DNA from: Rhodonellum psychrophilum GCM71 = DSM 17998 | GTDB lineage: Bacteria; Bacteroidota; Bacteroidia; Cytophagales; Cyclobacteriaceae | Assembly: GCF_000381545.1 (NCBI RefSeq) | Contig: NZ_KB906681.1 | Span: 62,001 to 126,000, forward strand | Direction of reading: 5' to 3' | DNA: 64,000 nt | Part shown: piece after piece, positions 8,907 through 17,786 of the stretch | How the letters are laid out: every line of letters begins with the position of its first letter | Position numbering within the stretch: the first letter of the stretch is position 1 | Position numbers and translations under genes: made by a program | Notes under the pieces: model-generated | Databases searched by the model: none | Told to the model about the DNA's origin: nothing | The model's input: only the letters and a program-made list of their open reading frames with translations

Positions 8907-11324
8907 ATGAAGACATTGATTTTACCAGTACTATTTTCCTTGTTGATTACCACGGCCTTTTCTCAGGGGATTATTCAGGGGAAGGTTCATGATTCACAAG
9001 CCAAAGAGATGTCATTTGCCAATGTATTGCTTTGGAATAAGCCTGATTCCGCTATGGTGAAAGGGGTTGTTTCTGATGAATCCGGAAGCTATATTTTTAC
9101 AGAAATACCTAAAGGGGAATACTATGTTGAAGTATATAATCTGGGATATACCAAATCCTCTACTCCTGTTTTCAGTTTTTCGGGAACAGGAAAAAATAAT
9201 TTGGCAACAATCATTTTGGTTCAGGAAGACACCAATCTCGAGGAAGTGACTGTAACTGCAACCCGGCCCTTTTTTGAGCTGGTGCAGGGGAAAATGGTAG
9301 TCAATGTAGCCAACAGTATTTCCGCTGCCGGCTTGTCGGTCATAGATGTACTGGACAGGTCTCCGGGAGTCATGGTCAACAGGCAGAGTAATTCCCTCTC
9401 TGTTTTGGGGAAAAACGGGGTGGTTATCCTGATGAACGGACATAGGTTCAGGATGCCGATGGAGGCCGCCTATCAGATGCTGGCAGGTCTGAACTCGAGT
9501 GACGTCGAAAAGATCGAAATCATCACAGTCCCCCCGGCCAACTATGATGCGGATGGTGATGCGGGTTTCATCAATATCGTGATGAAAAAAGACAATGCGA
9601 TGGTAGGCACCAATGGTATCCTGACCATAGGCCAGGGCTATGGATCGGGATATAATGGCAATATGAGCTTCAGCCTCAACCATCAGGGTCCCAAATTCAG
9701 TTGGTTTGGGATTTTGTCCTCGACTTATGTAGATCAGGAGGCTGAATGGGAAGCCTTTAGAGGCAACAACAATGGATTTGAAAACATTGGAATTGATACT
9801 TACACAGACCGGTTTTCCACCAGAAAATCCATCAATTACCAGGCGGGATTTGATTATAAATTAACAACCAATACCATAATCAGTGGTTTGCTCAGTGGCT
9901 ATAATAACCGTTGGGATATGACAGCACCAACTATTACCAATTCCAATTATTCCATCTCCCCGGATACCCTTGTCACGATGACAACGGTAGAAGTCAATAA
10001 ATGGAGCCATATCATGGGCAATATCAATCTTCAACATACTTTTAAAAACGGGCAGGTCCTCAGTACCAACGTGGATTACCTGACCTATAAAAATTCCAAC
10101 CCCTCCTGGTACACCATCATGAATTACAATGAATCCAATGATTTGATCGGTTCGGAGGAATTCAGGATAACCAAAGACACTCCCATTGACCTTTGGGTAG
10201 CAGACATGAACCATTCTATGAAAATTGGGAAATCAGTATCAGTAGAATCAGGTGTCAGGGCTACTTTTTCAAAATTCACCAATACCGTGGTCTTCGAAGA
10301 GAAATTTGGATCAGATTGGTTGATTGATTCAAAATTCACAAATGATGCCCTCCTCAATGAAGATATATTGGCAGCTTTTTCCACAGCAAAAATTGAATTA
10401 GATGAAAAAACCACCTTAAATGCAGGGCTAAGGTACGAGAACACAAAAACCAACCTGACGACCGTTTCTGGAGAGAAAATCGTTGACAGGAATTACGGGG
10501 ATTTCTTTCCAACGGCATTTTTATCCAGAAAAATCAATGCCGACAACTTGGTTCAGGTGTCATACGGCCGCAGGATTACCCGCCCTACTTTCAATCAGAT
10601 GGCACCTTTTGTGTTTTTTTCTGACCCTTTTACCTTTTTCGCCGGAAATGAAAATATACTACCGACCTATACCAACACTTTCAAAACAGATTATTCCTAC
10701 AAGAGTATGATCTTCTTTGTGCAGTACAGCACAGATAAGAATGTAATCGCTTCCTTTCAGCCTTCTCTTGATGAAGAGACCAATACCGTATTCCTTAGAA
10801 CGGAAAATCTTGACCAAAGGAAGACCGTTTCCATGATGGTCGCTTTTCCCTTAAAAATAACTTCCTGGTGGGAAACCCAAAACAATTTCACGGCCAATTA
10901 TCAAAGAGTCAATTCAGATCTGAATGGAGAGGTTTATGAAGTGGATCAGAAAGGTATACAAGTAGTATTGACCAATACTTTTACCCTTCCCAAAAAATAC
11001 ACCATTGAGTTGATGGGGTATTATATTTCGCCTACTATCAACGGCTATTTCAATTGGCTTTCAAGGGGCTTTGTGAACCTGGGCATCCAAAAAGACTTTG
11101 AAAAATCCGGAATATTGCGGGTTTCCTGCAATGATATTTTTGAAACCAGTCAATTGCGATGGAGGTCATTTGAGGGTGCTGAATTGGAATTTTCTGGCAG
11201 GTTCAAGTTTGAAAAAAGAGTATTTATGGCCACCTACACCTATAAGTTTGGAAACAGCAAAATCAAGGGAACCAGGGACAGAAAAGTAGGCTCCCAAGAA
11301 GAACAGAGAAGGGTGACCAATTGA
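8907..11324 (+). CDS. TonB-dependent outer-membrane receptor (OMP beta-barrel 3 type)
   Basis: 805 aa outer-membrane receptor. Signal peptide (1-19, ending AFSQ). A carboxypeptidase-D regulatory-like Ig domain spans residues about 20-100 (GIIQGKVHDSQAKEMSFANV). A plug domain covers about 120-225 (VIDVLDRSPGVMVN, VEKIEIITVPPANYDADGDAG). The remainder forms a 22-strand-type barrel ending in an aromatic strand. Shorter than SusC proteins and without a SusD partner, which fits the single-component OMP_b-brl_3 family. Probably imports a metal chelate, peptide or small organic ligand with TonB energy; the substrate is not shown. Flanked by two copies of a 25-bp hairpin element that may mark its regulation. 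Confidence 0.93.
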   Translation: MKTLILPVLFSLLITTAFSQGIIQGKVHDSQAKEMSFANVLLWNKPDSAMVKGVVSDESGSYIFTEIPKGEYYVEVYNLGYTKSSTPVFSFSGTGKNNLATIILVQEDTNLEEVTVTATRPFFELVQGKMVVNVANSISAAGLSVIDVLDRSPGVMVNRQSNSLSVLGKNGVVILMNGHRFRMPMEAAYQMLAGLNSSDVEKIEIITVPPANYDADGDAGFINIVMKKDNAMVGTNGILTIGQGYGSGYNGNMSFSLNHQGPKFSWFGILSSTYVDQEAEWEAFRGNNNGFENIGIDTYTDRFSTRKSINYQAGFDYKLTTNTIISGLLSGYNNRWDMTAPTITNSNYSISPDTLVTMTTVEVNKWSHIMGNINLQHTFKNGQVLSTNVDYLTYKNSNPSWYTIMNYNESNDLIGSEEFRITKDTPIDLWVADMNHSMKIGKSVSVESGVRATFSKFTNTVVFEEKFGSDWLIDSKFTNDALLNEDILAAFSTAKIELDEKTTLNAGLRYENTKTNLTTVSGEKIVDRNYGDFFPTAFLSRKINADNLVQVSYGRRITRPTFNQMAPFVFFSDPFTFFAGNENILPTYTNTFKTDYSYKSMIFFVQYSTDKNVIASFQPSLDEETNTVFLRTENLDQRKTVSMMVAFPLKITSWWETQNNFTANYQRVNSDLNGEVYEVDQKGIQVVLTNTFTLPKKYTIELMGYYISPTINGYFNWLSRGFVNLGIQKDFEKSGILRVSCNDIFETSQLRWRSFEGAELEFSGRFKFEKRVFMATYTYKFGNSKIKGTRDRKVGSQEEQRRVTN

Positions 11325-11359
11325 TCATTTTTTCCTTGGGAAAATAAAACCATGCCTTG

Positions 11360-11384
11360 GGACAGAAATACAGCTGCTTTGTCC
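11360..11384 (+). repeat. 25-bp hairpin repeat, copy downstream of TonB receptor
   Basis: GGACAGAAATACAGCTG..TTTGTCC, with GGGACA/TGTCCC arms around a CAGCTG centre. A short palindrome GGGTTTTAACCC follows at about 11390-11401. It lies 36 bases after the receptor stop, so it might serve as a 3' RNA hairpin. No T tract follows, so it is not a standard terminator. Confidence 0.5.
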
Positions 11385-11498
11385 CTACTGGGTTTTAACC
11401 CATAAAATTAAAAGGTAGCTTTTCTTTTATAACACGAACAAGTTTTGAGGGAACCCTAACCCTATAAAGGCAGGCACAACCATTTAAATATCAACATC

Positions 11499-11765
11499 AT
11501 GGCAACAGTAGTAACGAGACACAAAGTCGGGGATGCAAAGGCTTGGATTGCGGGTCATCAGGATCGCTTGGACCTTTTTGCTCCGGCAATAACAAGTTAT
11601 AAGGCTTTTCAGGATATGGACGACCCCAATTCGGTCGTGTTGGTCATCGAGGTGACCGATCTGGAATTGTTAGGCTCCATCATCAATGATCCTAAAAATC
11701 AGGGAATCAAAGACAAGCACACGGTATTGGAACCGATAACCATGTCTATGGAAATTATTTATTAA
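11499..11765 (+). CDS. Small alpha-beta barrel-like protein, unknown function
   Basis: 88 aa cytoplasmic protein with no signal peptide. The pattern strand (ATVVTRHKV)-helix (GDAKAWIAGHQDRLDLF)-two strands-helix (DLELLGSIIND)-strand fits a single dimeric alpha-beta barrel (ABM/EthD-like) unit. Such domains act as dimeric ligand binders or monooxygenase-like proteins. No catalytic residue can be assigned. It is followed by a Rid-family gene 147 bases downstream, with which it may be co-transcribed. Confidence 0.78.
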   Translation: MATVVTRHKVGDAKAWIAGHQDRLDLFAPAITSYKAFQDMDDPNSVVLVIEVTDLELLGSIINDPKNQGIKDKHTVLEPITMSMEIIY

Positions 11766-11911
11766 AACTGCTACTGCCAAAAGCGTGCCGGCAAAAATGT
11801 CTGCATAAGTGACCTCGGCAATAGCGACCCGAAAGAAAATGAAAATCAAGAAGCAGGAGGTTTTCTAAGGGTCACCCCTCATTTTTCAAAAATGGATTAA
11901 ACAAATAGAAA

Positions 11912-12331
11912 ATGAATCCTACCAAACCAACCCAAACAGAAAAACCCGAATATTTCAGCCTAAGACCTGAAGTGGAAAAAGCCTACGGATACAGCCATGC
12001 CGTGAAGATTGGAAACATCATTAAAGTTTCCGGCGCGGTCAGCATGGATGATGAAGGAGGTCCCACAGCGGTGGGTGACTTTCTCCAACAGATGAAAAAC
12101 TGTTATTCCGATCTGGACCAAGTGCTGAAACACTATGGATGCAGCTTTGACGATGTAGTGGTAGAGAATGTTTTTACCACGGATATGCCTGCCTTTTTGG
12201 AACATGCCGGCTACAGAAACACCATCTATACCAAGCATTTCCCCACAGGGTCCTGGCTGGAAGTCAAAGGTCTGGCCTTGCCGGAATTTTTGATAGAAAT
12301 CGAATTGGAGGTGCATGTAAGCCATGAATAA
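11912..12331 (+). CDS. Rid-family protein lacking the catalytic arginine
   Basis: 139 aa YjgF/YER057c/UK114 (Rid) fold protein, cytoplasmic trimer by family. Visible motifs: HAVKIGNIIKVSGAVSMD (opening strands), DVVVENVFTTDMPAF and a C-terminal VKGLALPEFLIEIELEV. In the deaminating RidA subfamily the segment before the last motif reads P-A-R-S with a catalytic Arg. Here it is P-T-G-S (G113), so this belongs to the Rid groups without 2-aminoacrylate deaminase activity, and its function is open. A near-identical but broken copy lies at 25924-26334. The acyltransferase gene follows 48 bases later. Confidence 0.9.
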   Translation: MNPTKPTQTEKPEYFSLRPEVEKAYGYSHAVKIGNIIKVSGAVSMDDEGGPTAVGDFLQQMKNCYSDLDQVLKHYGCSFDDVVVENVFTTDMPAFLEHAGYRNTIYTKHFPTGSWLEVKGLALPEFLIEIELEVHVSHE

Positions 12332-12379
12332 TTTCTAGAAGATAACATGACCAAAAATTTCACTTAATGAATAAACGAA

Positions 12380-13588
12380 ATGAAAATAGAAGCGCATAAA
12401 ACCGAACGCTTGCACTCACTTGACTCATTGAGGGCCATCATGATGCTATTGGGTTTAGTCATACATTCAACAATTACTTATGCCATTACAGATTATGGTG
12501 CTGCTTGGCCATTAAAAGATCCTGGCTCAACTCACCTCTCAAATGATTTTATCGTTGATTTCATTCATGCTTTTAGGATGCAAATATTTTTTGTTGTTTC
12601 CGGCTTTTTTGGTGCTATGCTATTTTATGAAAGAAACCCGCTGAAAATGTTGAAAAACAGGGTAGACAGAATCGTTCTTCCTTTTATTGTATTTGTGCTC
12701 TTACTTTGGCCTACTGTGTTTTTTGCCTTTGGGTATTCCAAATTAGTGTTTAATGGAAACCCAGACGCCTTGACAATAGTACTTTCCAATTTTTCAGATT
12801 GGAATATTCTTGTTCCGCCGAGAACATTTCATTTGTGGTTTTTATACTATCTGGCGATGATCACATTTTCCGTAGTGGTCTTAGCGCTGGTAGCTAAAAG
12901 AATCCCTGTAGCAACGGGTACAATTTCGAAAGTTTTTAACTGGGCGATTCAAAAACCCATATTACGGATCCTGGTATTTGCTGGAATTTCAGCAATTGTG
13001 TATTTTATCATGGGTACTTCGCAAGTAAACACTTCGACTTCATTCATACCTGACTTTAACACTTTCCTTTATTATTTTGTCTTTTATACGGTAGGTTGGA
13101 TTTTATTCAAATCCAAACATCTTTTGGATACATTTAAAAAGTATGATTGGATGAATACCATTTTGGGTATCATCTTGTTTTCAATATTGTTTTTTATGAA
13201 TGCATCTTTTGGTCTTGAAGCTAAAATTATTTTGAAATCCATTATGTTATGGTTATTTATTTTCGGAATCACAGGCCTGTTTATTAGATATGGGAGCAAT
13301 CACTCCGCGAGAATGCGCTATATATCGGATTCATCCTATTGGGTTTATTTAATTCATTTACCATTCACTGCATTTATCCCAAGTCTTATCGTGGATTGGC
13401 CCATACCAGCCACATTGAAATTTTTGTTTGTCTTGATCATTACAGGAGTGATATGTTATGTAAGCTATCATTATCTGGTGAGAGGGACATTTATCGGGAA
13501 GTTTCTAAATGGAAGGAAATATTCAAGAAAGATAGCTGATATAAGGCAAGCTCAGGAAGCGGCACAAGTAGCACTAGCAAGAAATTAA
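12380..13588 (+). CDS. Membrane acyltransferase (Acyl_transf_3 / OpgC-like)
   Basis: 402 aa polytopic inner-membrane protein of the acyltransferase-3 family. The start ERLHSLDSLRAIMMLLGLVIH gives the family Arg and the catalytic-type His in helix 1. About ten hydrophobic segments follow, and a C-terminal SDSSYWVYLIHLPF motif is typical of the family. These enzymes O-acylate glycans or other acceptors on the outer face of the inner membrane; sequence flavour is closest to glucan-modifying OpgC/MdoC-like proteins (inference). It lies 48 bases after the Rid gene and 42 before an NTF2-like gene, so an operon is likely. Confidence 0.88.
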   Translation: MKIEAHKTERLHSLDSLRAIMMLLGLVIHSTITYAITDYGAAWPLKDPGSTHLSNDFIVDFIHAFRMQIFFVVSGFFGAMLFYERNPLKMLKNRVDRIVLPFIVFVLLLWPTVFFAFGYSKLVFNGNPDALTIVLSNFSDWNILVPPRTFHLWFLYYLAMITFSVVVLALVAKRIPVATGTISKVFNWAIQKPILRILVFAGISAIVYFIMGTSQVNTSTSFIPDFNTFLYYFVFYTVGWILFKSKHLLDTFKKYDWMNTILGIILFSILFFMNASFGLEAKIILKSIMLWLFIFGITGLFIRYGSNHSARMRYISDSSYWVYLIHLPFTAFIPSLIVDWPIPATLKFLFVLIITGVICYVSYHYLVRGTFIGKFLNGRKYSRKIADIRQAQEAAQVALARN

Positions 13589-13630
13589 CAAACAAAAAAC
13601 TCACATATAAACCCTTAAAAGATCATTAAA

Positions 13631-14032
13631 ATGGAAAACAAGAACATGTCTATCATAGATGGGCTTTACAAAGCATTTGCTGCCGGTGATATCCCGACAG
13701 TTCTTGGCAGTATGGATTCCAAAATAGTTTGGAATGAAGCAGAAGGAAACACCTATGCCGATGGCAACCCTTATATAGGACCAGAAGCGGTATTGAATGG
13801 CGTTTTTGGCCGGATAATGCAGGACCATGAGTATTTTAATTTGGAGGATATCGAACTGCACGAGATGCTCAATGATAAAGTGTTGGCCACCTTGCGCTAT
13901 GATGCCAAACACAAAAACGGGAACAGTTACAATGCTCAAGTGGCACATTTCTGGACACTGAATGACGGTAAAGTGGTGGCATTTCAACAGTACGTGGATA
14001 CCAAAAAACTGCACGAGGCTTTAATGAACTAA
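13631..14032 (+). CDS. NTF2-like/SnoaL family protein
   Basis: 133 aa cytoplasmic protein with no signal peptide. It shows the SnoaL-type NTF2 fold: helix MSIIDGLYKAFAAGDIPTVL, strand SKIVWNEAEG, the YIGPEAVLNGVFGRI helix and terminal strands VAHFWTLNDGKVVAFQQYVD. Members are ligand-binding proteins or ketosteroid-isomerase-like enzymes; the ligand is not predictable. It lies between the acyltransferase and an alcohol dehydrogenase on the same strand with short gaps, suggesting one transcription unit. Confidence 0.87.
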   Translation: MENKNMSIIDGLYKAFAAGDIPTVLGSMDSKIVWNEAEGNTYADGNPYIGPEAVLNGVFGRIMQDHEYFNLEDIELHEMLNDKVLATLRYDAKHKNGNSYNAQVAHFWTLNDGKVVAFQQYVDTKKLHEALMN

Positions 14033-14123
14033 TGGAAAGCGAAACATTCTTTTGAATCCAATTCCTAAAGTTTGATTTTCAATAATCGACAACAGTTTGC
14101 CACACCATGACCGCAGGAAAAAC

Positions 14124-15128
14124 ATGAAAGTATCAGCATTTTCGGCCAAAGGCCCACAACAAAAATTACAGTCCTTTTCCTATGAAATGGGAGAGCTGGG
14201 ACCTGAACAAGTCGATATCCGGGTGATCAACTGCGGAATCTGCCACTCAGATCTCAGCATGATGAACAATGATTGGGGAATGACTGCCTACCCCATTGTT
14301 CCTGGACATGAGATCATTGGTGAGGTTATCGCAGCAGGCAATGCCGTCAAAAACATTAAAGTCGGGGACAAAGTCGGTGTGGGATGGTTCTCCGGATCTT
14401 GCATGTCCTGCCATGAGTGTATGGATGGCGCCCATCATCTCTGCTCCGCTGCCGAGTATACCATTGGTGGCAGACATGGTGGCTTTGCAGACTATGTTCG
14501 AAGCCATTGGTCCTGGGCAATTCCACTGCCGGAAGGTATCGATTTGGACAAGGCAGGCCCCCTACTCTGCGGGGGAATCACCGTATTCAATCCCATCATT
14601 TTGGCCGGAGTCAAAGCCACAGACAAAGTCGGCGTCATTGGCATCGGAGGCTTGGGTCATATGGCACTCAAATTCCTAAACAAATGGGGTTGTGAAGTCA
14701 TTGCTTTTAGCTCCAATCCTGACAAAAAGAAGTCTATTATGGAAATGGGAGCCACGCAGGTTATTGATTCCACCAATCCCGAAGAATTGGCCAAAATCGC
14801 AGGGAGTCTGAACTTTATTCTGAACACTGCCAATGTTACCCTGGATTGGAATTCCTATTTGGTTGCATTGGCTCCCAAAGGAAAATTCCACAATGTCGGT
14901 GCAGTCTTGGAGCCAATGGCTATTCCAGCATTTACATTGCTTACAGGAGAAAAATCAGTTGCCGGAAGTCCCCTCGGAAGCCCGGCCTTGACACGAACCA
15001 TGTTGGAATTCTGCGTACGGCATGACATTTATCCGATTACAGAAGAATTCCCCATGTCAAAGGTGAATGAAGCAATAGAACATCTGGAATCCGGAAAAGC
15101 CCGTTTCCGAATCGTATTGAAAAACTAG
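14124..15128 (+). CDS. Zinc-dependent alcohol dehydrogenase (YahK/CAD type)
   Basis: 334 aa medium-chain dehydrogenase. Catalytic zinc ligands C40, H62 and E63 (CGICHSD, VPGHEIIGEV). Structural zinc ligands C93, C96, C99 and C107. The Rossmann motif is GIGGLGHMALKF and the following strand FSSN suggests NADPH preference. Closest in style to the NADP-dependent aldehyde reductases YahK/AdhC and plant cinnamyl alcohol dehydrogenase; likely reduces aldehydes. I start at the ATG at 14124, preceded by AGGAAAAAC; an in-frame TTG at 14097 would add nine residues unlike the family start. Confidence 0.93.
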   Translation: MKVSAFSAKGPQQKLQSFSYEMGELGPEQVDIRVINCGICHSDLSMMNNDWGMTAYPIVPGHEIIGEVIAAGNAVKNIKVGDKVGVGWFSGSCMSCHECMDGAHHLCSAAEYTIGGRHGGFADYVRSHWSWAIPLPEGIDLDKAGPLLCGGITVFNPIILAGVKATDKVGVIGIGGLGHMALKFLNKWGCEVIAFSSNPDKKKSIMEMGATQVIDSTNPEELAKIAGSLNFILNTANVTLDWNSYLVALAPKGKFHNVGAVLEPMAIPAFTLLTGEKSVAGSPLGSPALTRTMLEFCVRHDIYPITEEFPMSKVNEAIEHLESGKARFRIVLKN

Positions 15129-15365
15129 AGGTGACAAAAATACCTAGGATGAACAAAGTCTAAAAAATAAAGGAAAGCCAAAATCGATTCAGCGTGAATA
15201 AATACCTTTAAAATCACTGAATTTTTTTTTCATTTTAATATATAATTTTGTTTTTATCACAATATGAATTACAATATACTTTTTAACATGTTTTTTTTTA
15301 TAAATTGATTCTGATTTTAAATGCGATTTTGACTCCATTTGTACAACCACAAACGAGATAGCAAA

Positions 15366-16367
15366 ATGGTGAAGAAAATTATTTTAAGCGTATTCATCCT
15401 GCTAATTGTAGCAGTAGGGGGATTGGTGATTTTTGTTCAACTGAACTGGGATAAAAAATATGATTATCCCTATCCCAATCTTCAGGTCAGTAATGACCCG
15501 GAAGTAATTGAAAGAGGTAAGTATCTCGTTCATGGCCCTGCACATTGTTCCAATTGTCATGTGGGCAGTGTTGCGGAAATGATAGCAGCTGATGCCGGAG
15601 AAAACATCCCCTTAAAAGGCGGGGCATCATTCCCCTTGGGACCTATAGGCACCATTTATCCGAGAAATCTGACACCCGACCCAAGCACAGGGATTGGAAG
15701 ATACTCCGATGCGGAAATCTTCAGAATGATGCGCCATGCAGTGAAGCCTGATGGAACGGCAACTTTATCCGTCCTCATGCCTTTTTGGGACATGGCCGAT
15801 GAAGACCTGATCGCAGTGGTCTCCTATTTGAGAACCTTGGCTCCAGTCAATAATGTGGTTCCCGATAATGATTGGACCTTTATGGGCAAGGCTGTGCGGG
15901 TGATGGCTTCTTCCTTTCAGCCGATAGAAAATCCCAAACCCTACCCCAAAACTCCTCCAATGGCAGCGACCATTGAGCGGGGCAAATACCTTTCCCGGTA
16001 TGTGGCCAATTGTGTGGGTTGTCATACCGCAAGGGATCCCATGACTTTTGAAGCCATAGGGCCGGAATATGGTGGCGGGATGGAATTTGAGCCTTGGCCT
16101 GAATTTGCCTTGGCTGTAGGAGGAGATCCTGAAATATGGACGCGTACTCCCAATATCACCCCACATCCCAACAGTGCCCTATCGAAATTCAAAACAGTGG
16201 AGGAATGGAAAGCACGTTTTCGTCAGGGAAGAATTATCAACATCTCCCAAATGCACTGGGGCCCTTTTTCCAGAATGACAGATGAGGATTTGGAAGCGCT
16301 ATACCTCTACCTTTCAAGCTTGGAACCACAGGATTATGATCCGGGTGAGTTGATGTTTAAAAAATAA
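15366..16367 (+). CDS. Membrane-anchored diheme c-type cytochrome
   Basis: 333 aa. An N-terminal membrane anchor (residues 4-25) is followed by two periplasmic cytochrome c modules. Heme 1 is C61-S-N-C-H65, heme 2 is C216-V-G-C-H220. Candidate axial methionines occur in VLMPFWDM and SQMHWGPFS. The layout resembles the cytochrome subunits of membrane alcohol/aldehyde dehydrogenases, but with two instead of three hemes. It may carry electrons from a periplasmic dehydrogenase to the respiratory chain (inference; no partner dehydrogenase adjoins it, since the upstream alcohol dehydrogenase is cytoplasmic). Start taken at ATG 15366, after an AT-rich upstream region. Confidence 0.9.
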   Translation: MVKKIILSVFILLIVAVGGLVIFVQLNWDKKYDYPYPNLQVSNDPEVIERGKYLVHGPAHCSNCHVGSVAEMIAADAGENIPLKGGASFPLGPIGTIYPRNLTPDPSTGIGRYSDAEIFRMMRHAVKPDGTATLSVLMPFWDMADEDLIAVVSYLRTLAPVNNVVPDNDWTFMGKAVRVMASSFQPIENPKPYPKTPPMAATIERGKYLSRYVANCVGCHTARDPMTFEAIGPEYGGGMEFEPWPEFALAVGGDPEIWTRTPNITPHPNSALSKFKTVEEWKARFRQGRIINISQMHWGPFSRMTDEDLEALYLYLSSLEPQDYDPGELMFKK

Positions 16368-16526
16368 GAGCGAATTTAATTTTAGACAATCTAATATTTA
16401 GAAAAAAACAAGTATGATTTTAACCAACAATTGGACGATGACCGCATGGTCACTGTCAATATCCTTTAAATTTTTAACCAGGGAAAATCTATTTTTTTCA
16501 GATCATAAAATTTTTCAAAAACCCTG

Positions 16527-17708
16527 ATGACATCAATTCCCATTTCCAACAATAGAATCTCCTCCCTTGATTTAGTCAAAGGGCTGGCCATGATCATCAT
16601 GGCGCTGGACCATACGCGGGATTATGTGCATGCTCAGGCTTTTTTGTTTGATCCTGCTGATCCGACTCAGACGACTTTGGCGATCTTCTTTACCCGATGG
16701 GTCACCCACTTCTGTGCCCCGGCTTTTAGTTTATTGGCAGGTATGTCTGCCTTTATGGTAGGAAAGAGAAAACCTAAAAATGAATTGTCAGGATTTCTTT
16801 TAAAAAGGGGAATTTGGTTGGTAATTATTGAGTTGACCCTTGTAAATTTTGGTTGGCTTTTTGATTTCAGTTATGGCACTCTACTCTTACAGGTGATTTG
16901 GTCTTTGGGAATCAGCATGATCGCTTTGGCGGGATTGGTGTATCTCCCACGAAACATCCTCCTGGTTTTCAGCCTTATCCTGATTTTTGGGCATAACCTT
17001 CTTGATACCATCAGTTTGGACGACTCCATAGTATGGGCTTTATTTCATCAACTTAATATTTTCAACTTATCCGACAGTTTGATGTTGGTGGTCGGTTATC
17101 CCATTATCCCTTGGGTGGCAGTGATGTCCTTGGGCTATTGCCTTGGCTCTTTTTATGATCGTTCTGTAGATCCTGTTAAAAGAAGGGAAACATTCAACTT
17201 TATCGGGATTTCGGCAATTGTCTTGTTTGTGATTTTGGGGGGAAGCAATGTATATGGCGATCCCATCGCTTTCGAACAATTTGGATCATTTTCCAAAAAC
17301 CTCGTGTCCTTCCTAAATCCTACTAAGTATCCGCCCTCCCTTTTATTTCTGTTGATGACCTTAGGCGGGACATTGCTGCTTTTGGCCAACTCCGAAAAAT
17401 GGAAAGGCAAAGCGGTAGATTTCATCTGTTCCTTTGGTAGGGTTCCTTTCTTTTTCTATATCATCCACATTTATCTTATCCATTTGATCGCCATTGGTTT
17501 GGCGGCAATGACAGGCTATAGCTGGGAAAAAAATATGGTTATGGCGGCTTGGGGAATAATTGAAAATCCACTTCCGGGGTATGGATTTCCGCTTTGGGTA
17601 GTGTATTTGGTTTGGATATCGGTGATCTTATTGCTGTATCCTATTTGCAAAAAGTTTGATAGGTATAAAATGGGCAATAAGGATAAATGGTGGTTGAGTT
17701 ATTTTTGA
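16527..17708 (+). CDS. Heparan-alpha-glucosaminide N-acetyltransferase-like membrane protein (DUF1624)
   Basis: 393 aa polytopic inner-membrane protein. The N terminus RISSLDLVKGLAMIIMALDH followed by TRDYVH is the DUF1624/HGSNAT_cat signature, with the conserved Asp-His. About ten transmembrane segments. The C-terminal RVPFFFYIIHIYLIHL segment is also typical. The human relative moves acetyl groups across the lysosomal membrane onto glucosamine; the bacterial substrate is unknown, though cell-envelope glycan acetylation is plausible. It follows the cytochrome gene after a 159-bp gap with no clear motif. Third membrane acyltransferase-like protein in the first 18 kb. Confidence 0.9.
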   Translation: MTSIPISNNRISSLDLVKGLAMIIMALDHTRDYVHAQAFLFDPADPTQTTLAIFFTRWVTHFCAPAFSLLAGMSAFMVGKRKPKNELSGFLLKRGIWLVIIELTLVNFGWLFDFSYGTLLLQVIWSLGISMIALAGLVYLPRNILLVFSLILIFGHNLLDTISLDDSIVWALFHQLNIFNLSDSLMLVVGYPIIPWVAVMSLGYCLGSFYDRSVDPVKRRETFNFIGISAIVLFVILGGSNVYGDPIAFEQFGSFSKNLVSFLNPTKYPPSLLFLLMTLGGTLLLLANSEKWKGKAVDFICSFGRVPFFFYIIHIYLIHLIAIGLAAMTGYSWEKNMVMAAWGIIENPLPGYGFPLWVVYLVWISVILLLYPICKKFDRYKMGNKDKWWLSYF

Positions 17709-17737
17709 TTTGGTTGCAAATCAAATTAAAAGCCTAC

Positions 17738-17764
17738 GGCAATTATTTCAGAATTGCCTCTATT
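17738..17764 (+). terminator. Possible weak terminator hairpin
   Basis: Perfect 7-bp stem GGCAATT/AATTGCC with a 7-base loop (17738-17758), followed by TCTATTT. It lies 30 bases after the DUF1624 stop and just before the asparaginase gene. Another small stem TGATTTG/CAAATCA overlaps the stop codon itself (17706-17723). The T tract is poor, so the terminator call is tentative. Confidence 0.35.
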
Positions 17765-17786
17765 TCAATCATGAAAAAAAATACAG

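Noticed and set aside
9012-9683. 223-codon minus-strand frame opposite the TonB receptor
   Set aside because: Antisense shadow; His/Ile-rich translation mirrors receptor codons and has no family likeness.
15219-15250. TAATTTTG box upstream of the diheme cytochrome, resembling a Bacteroidetes -7 element
   Set aside because: Only the -7-like box fits (15243-15250); no TTTG at the proper -33 spacing in a very T-rich stretch, so chance is likely.
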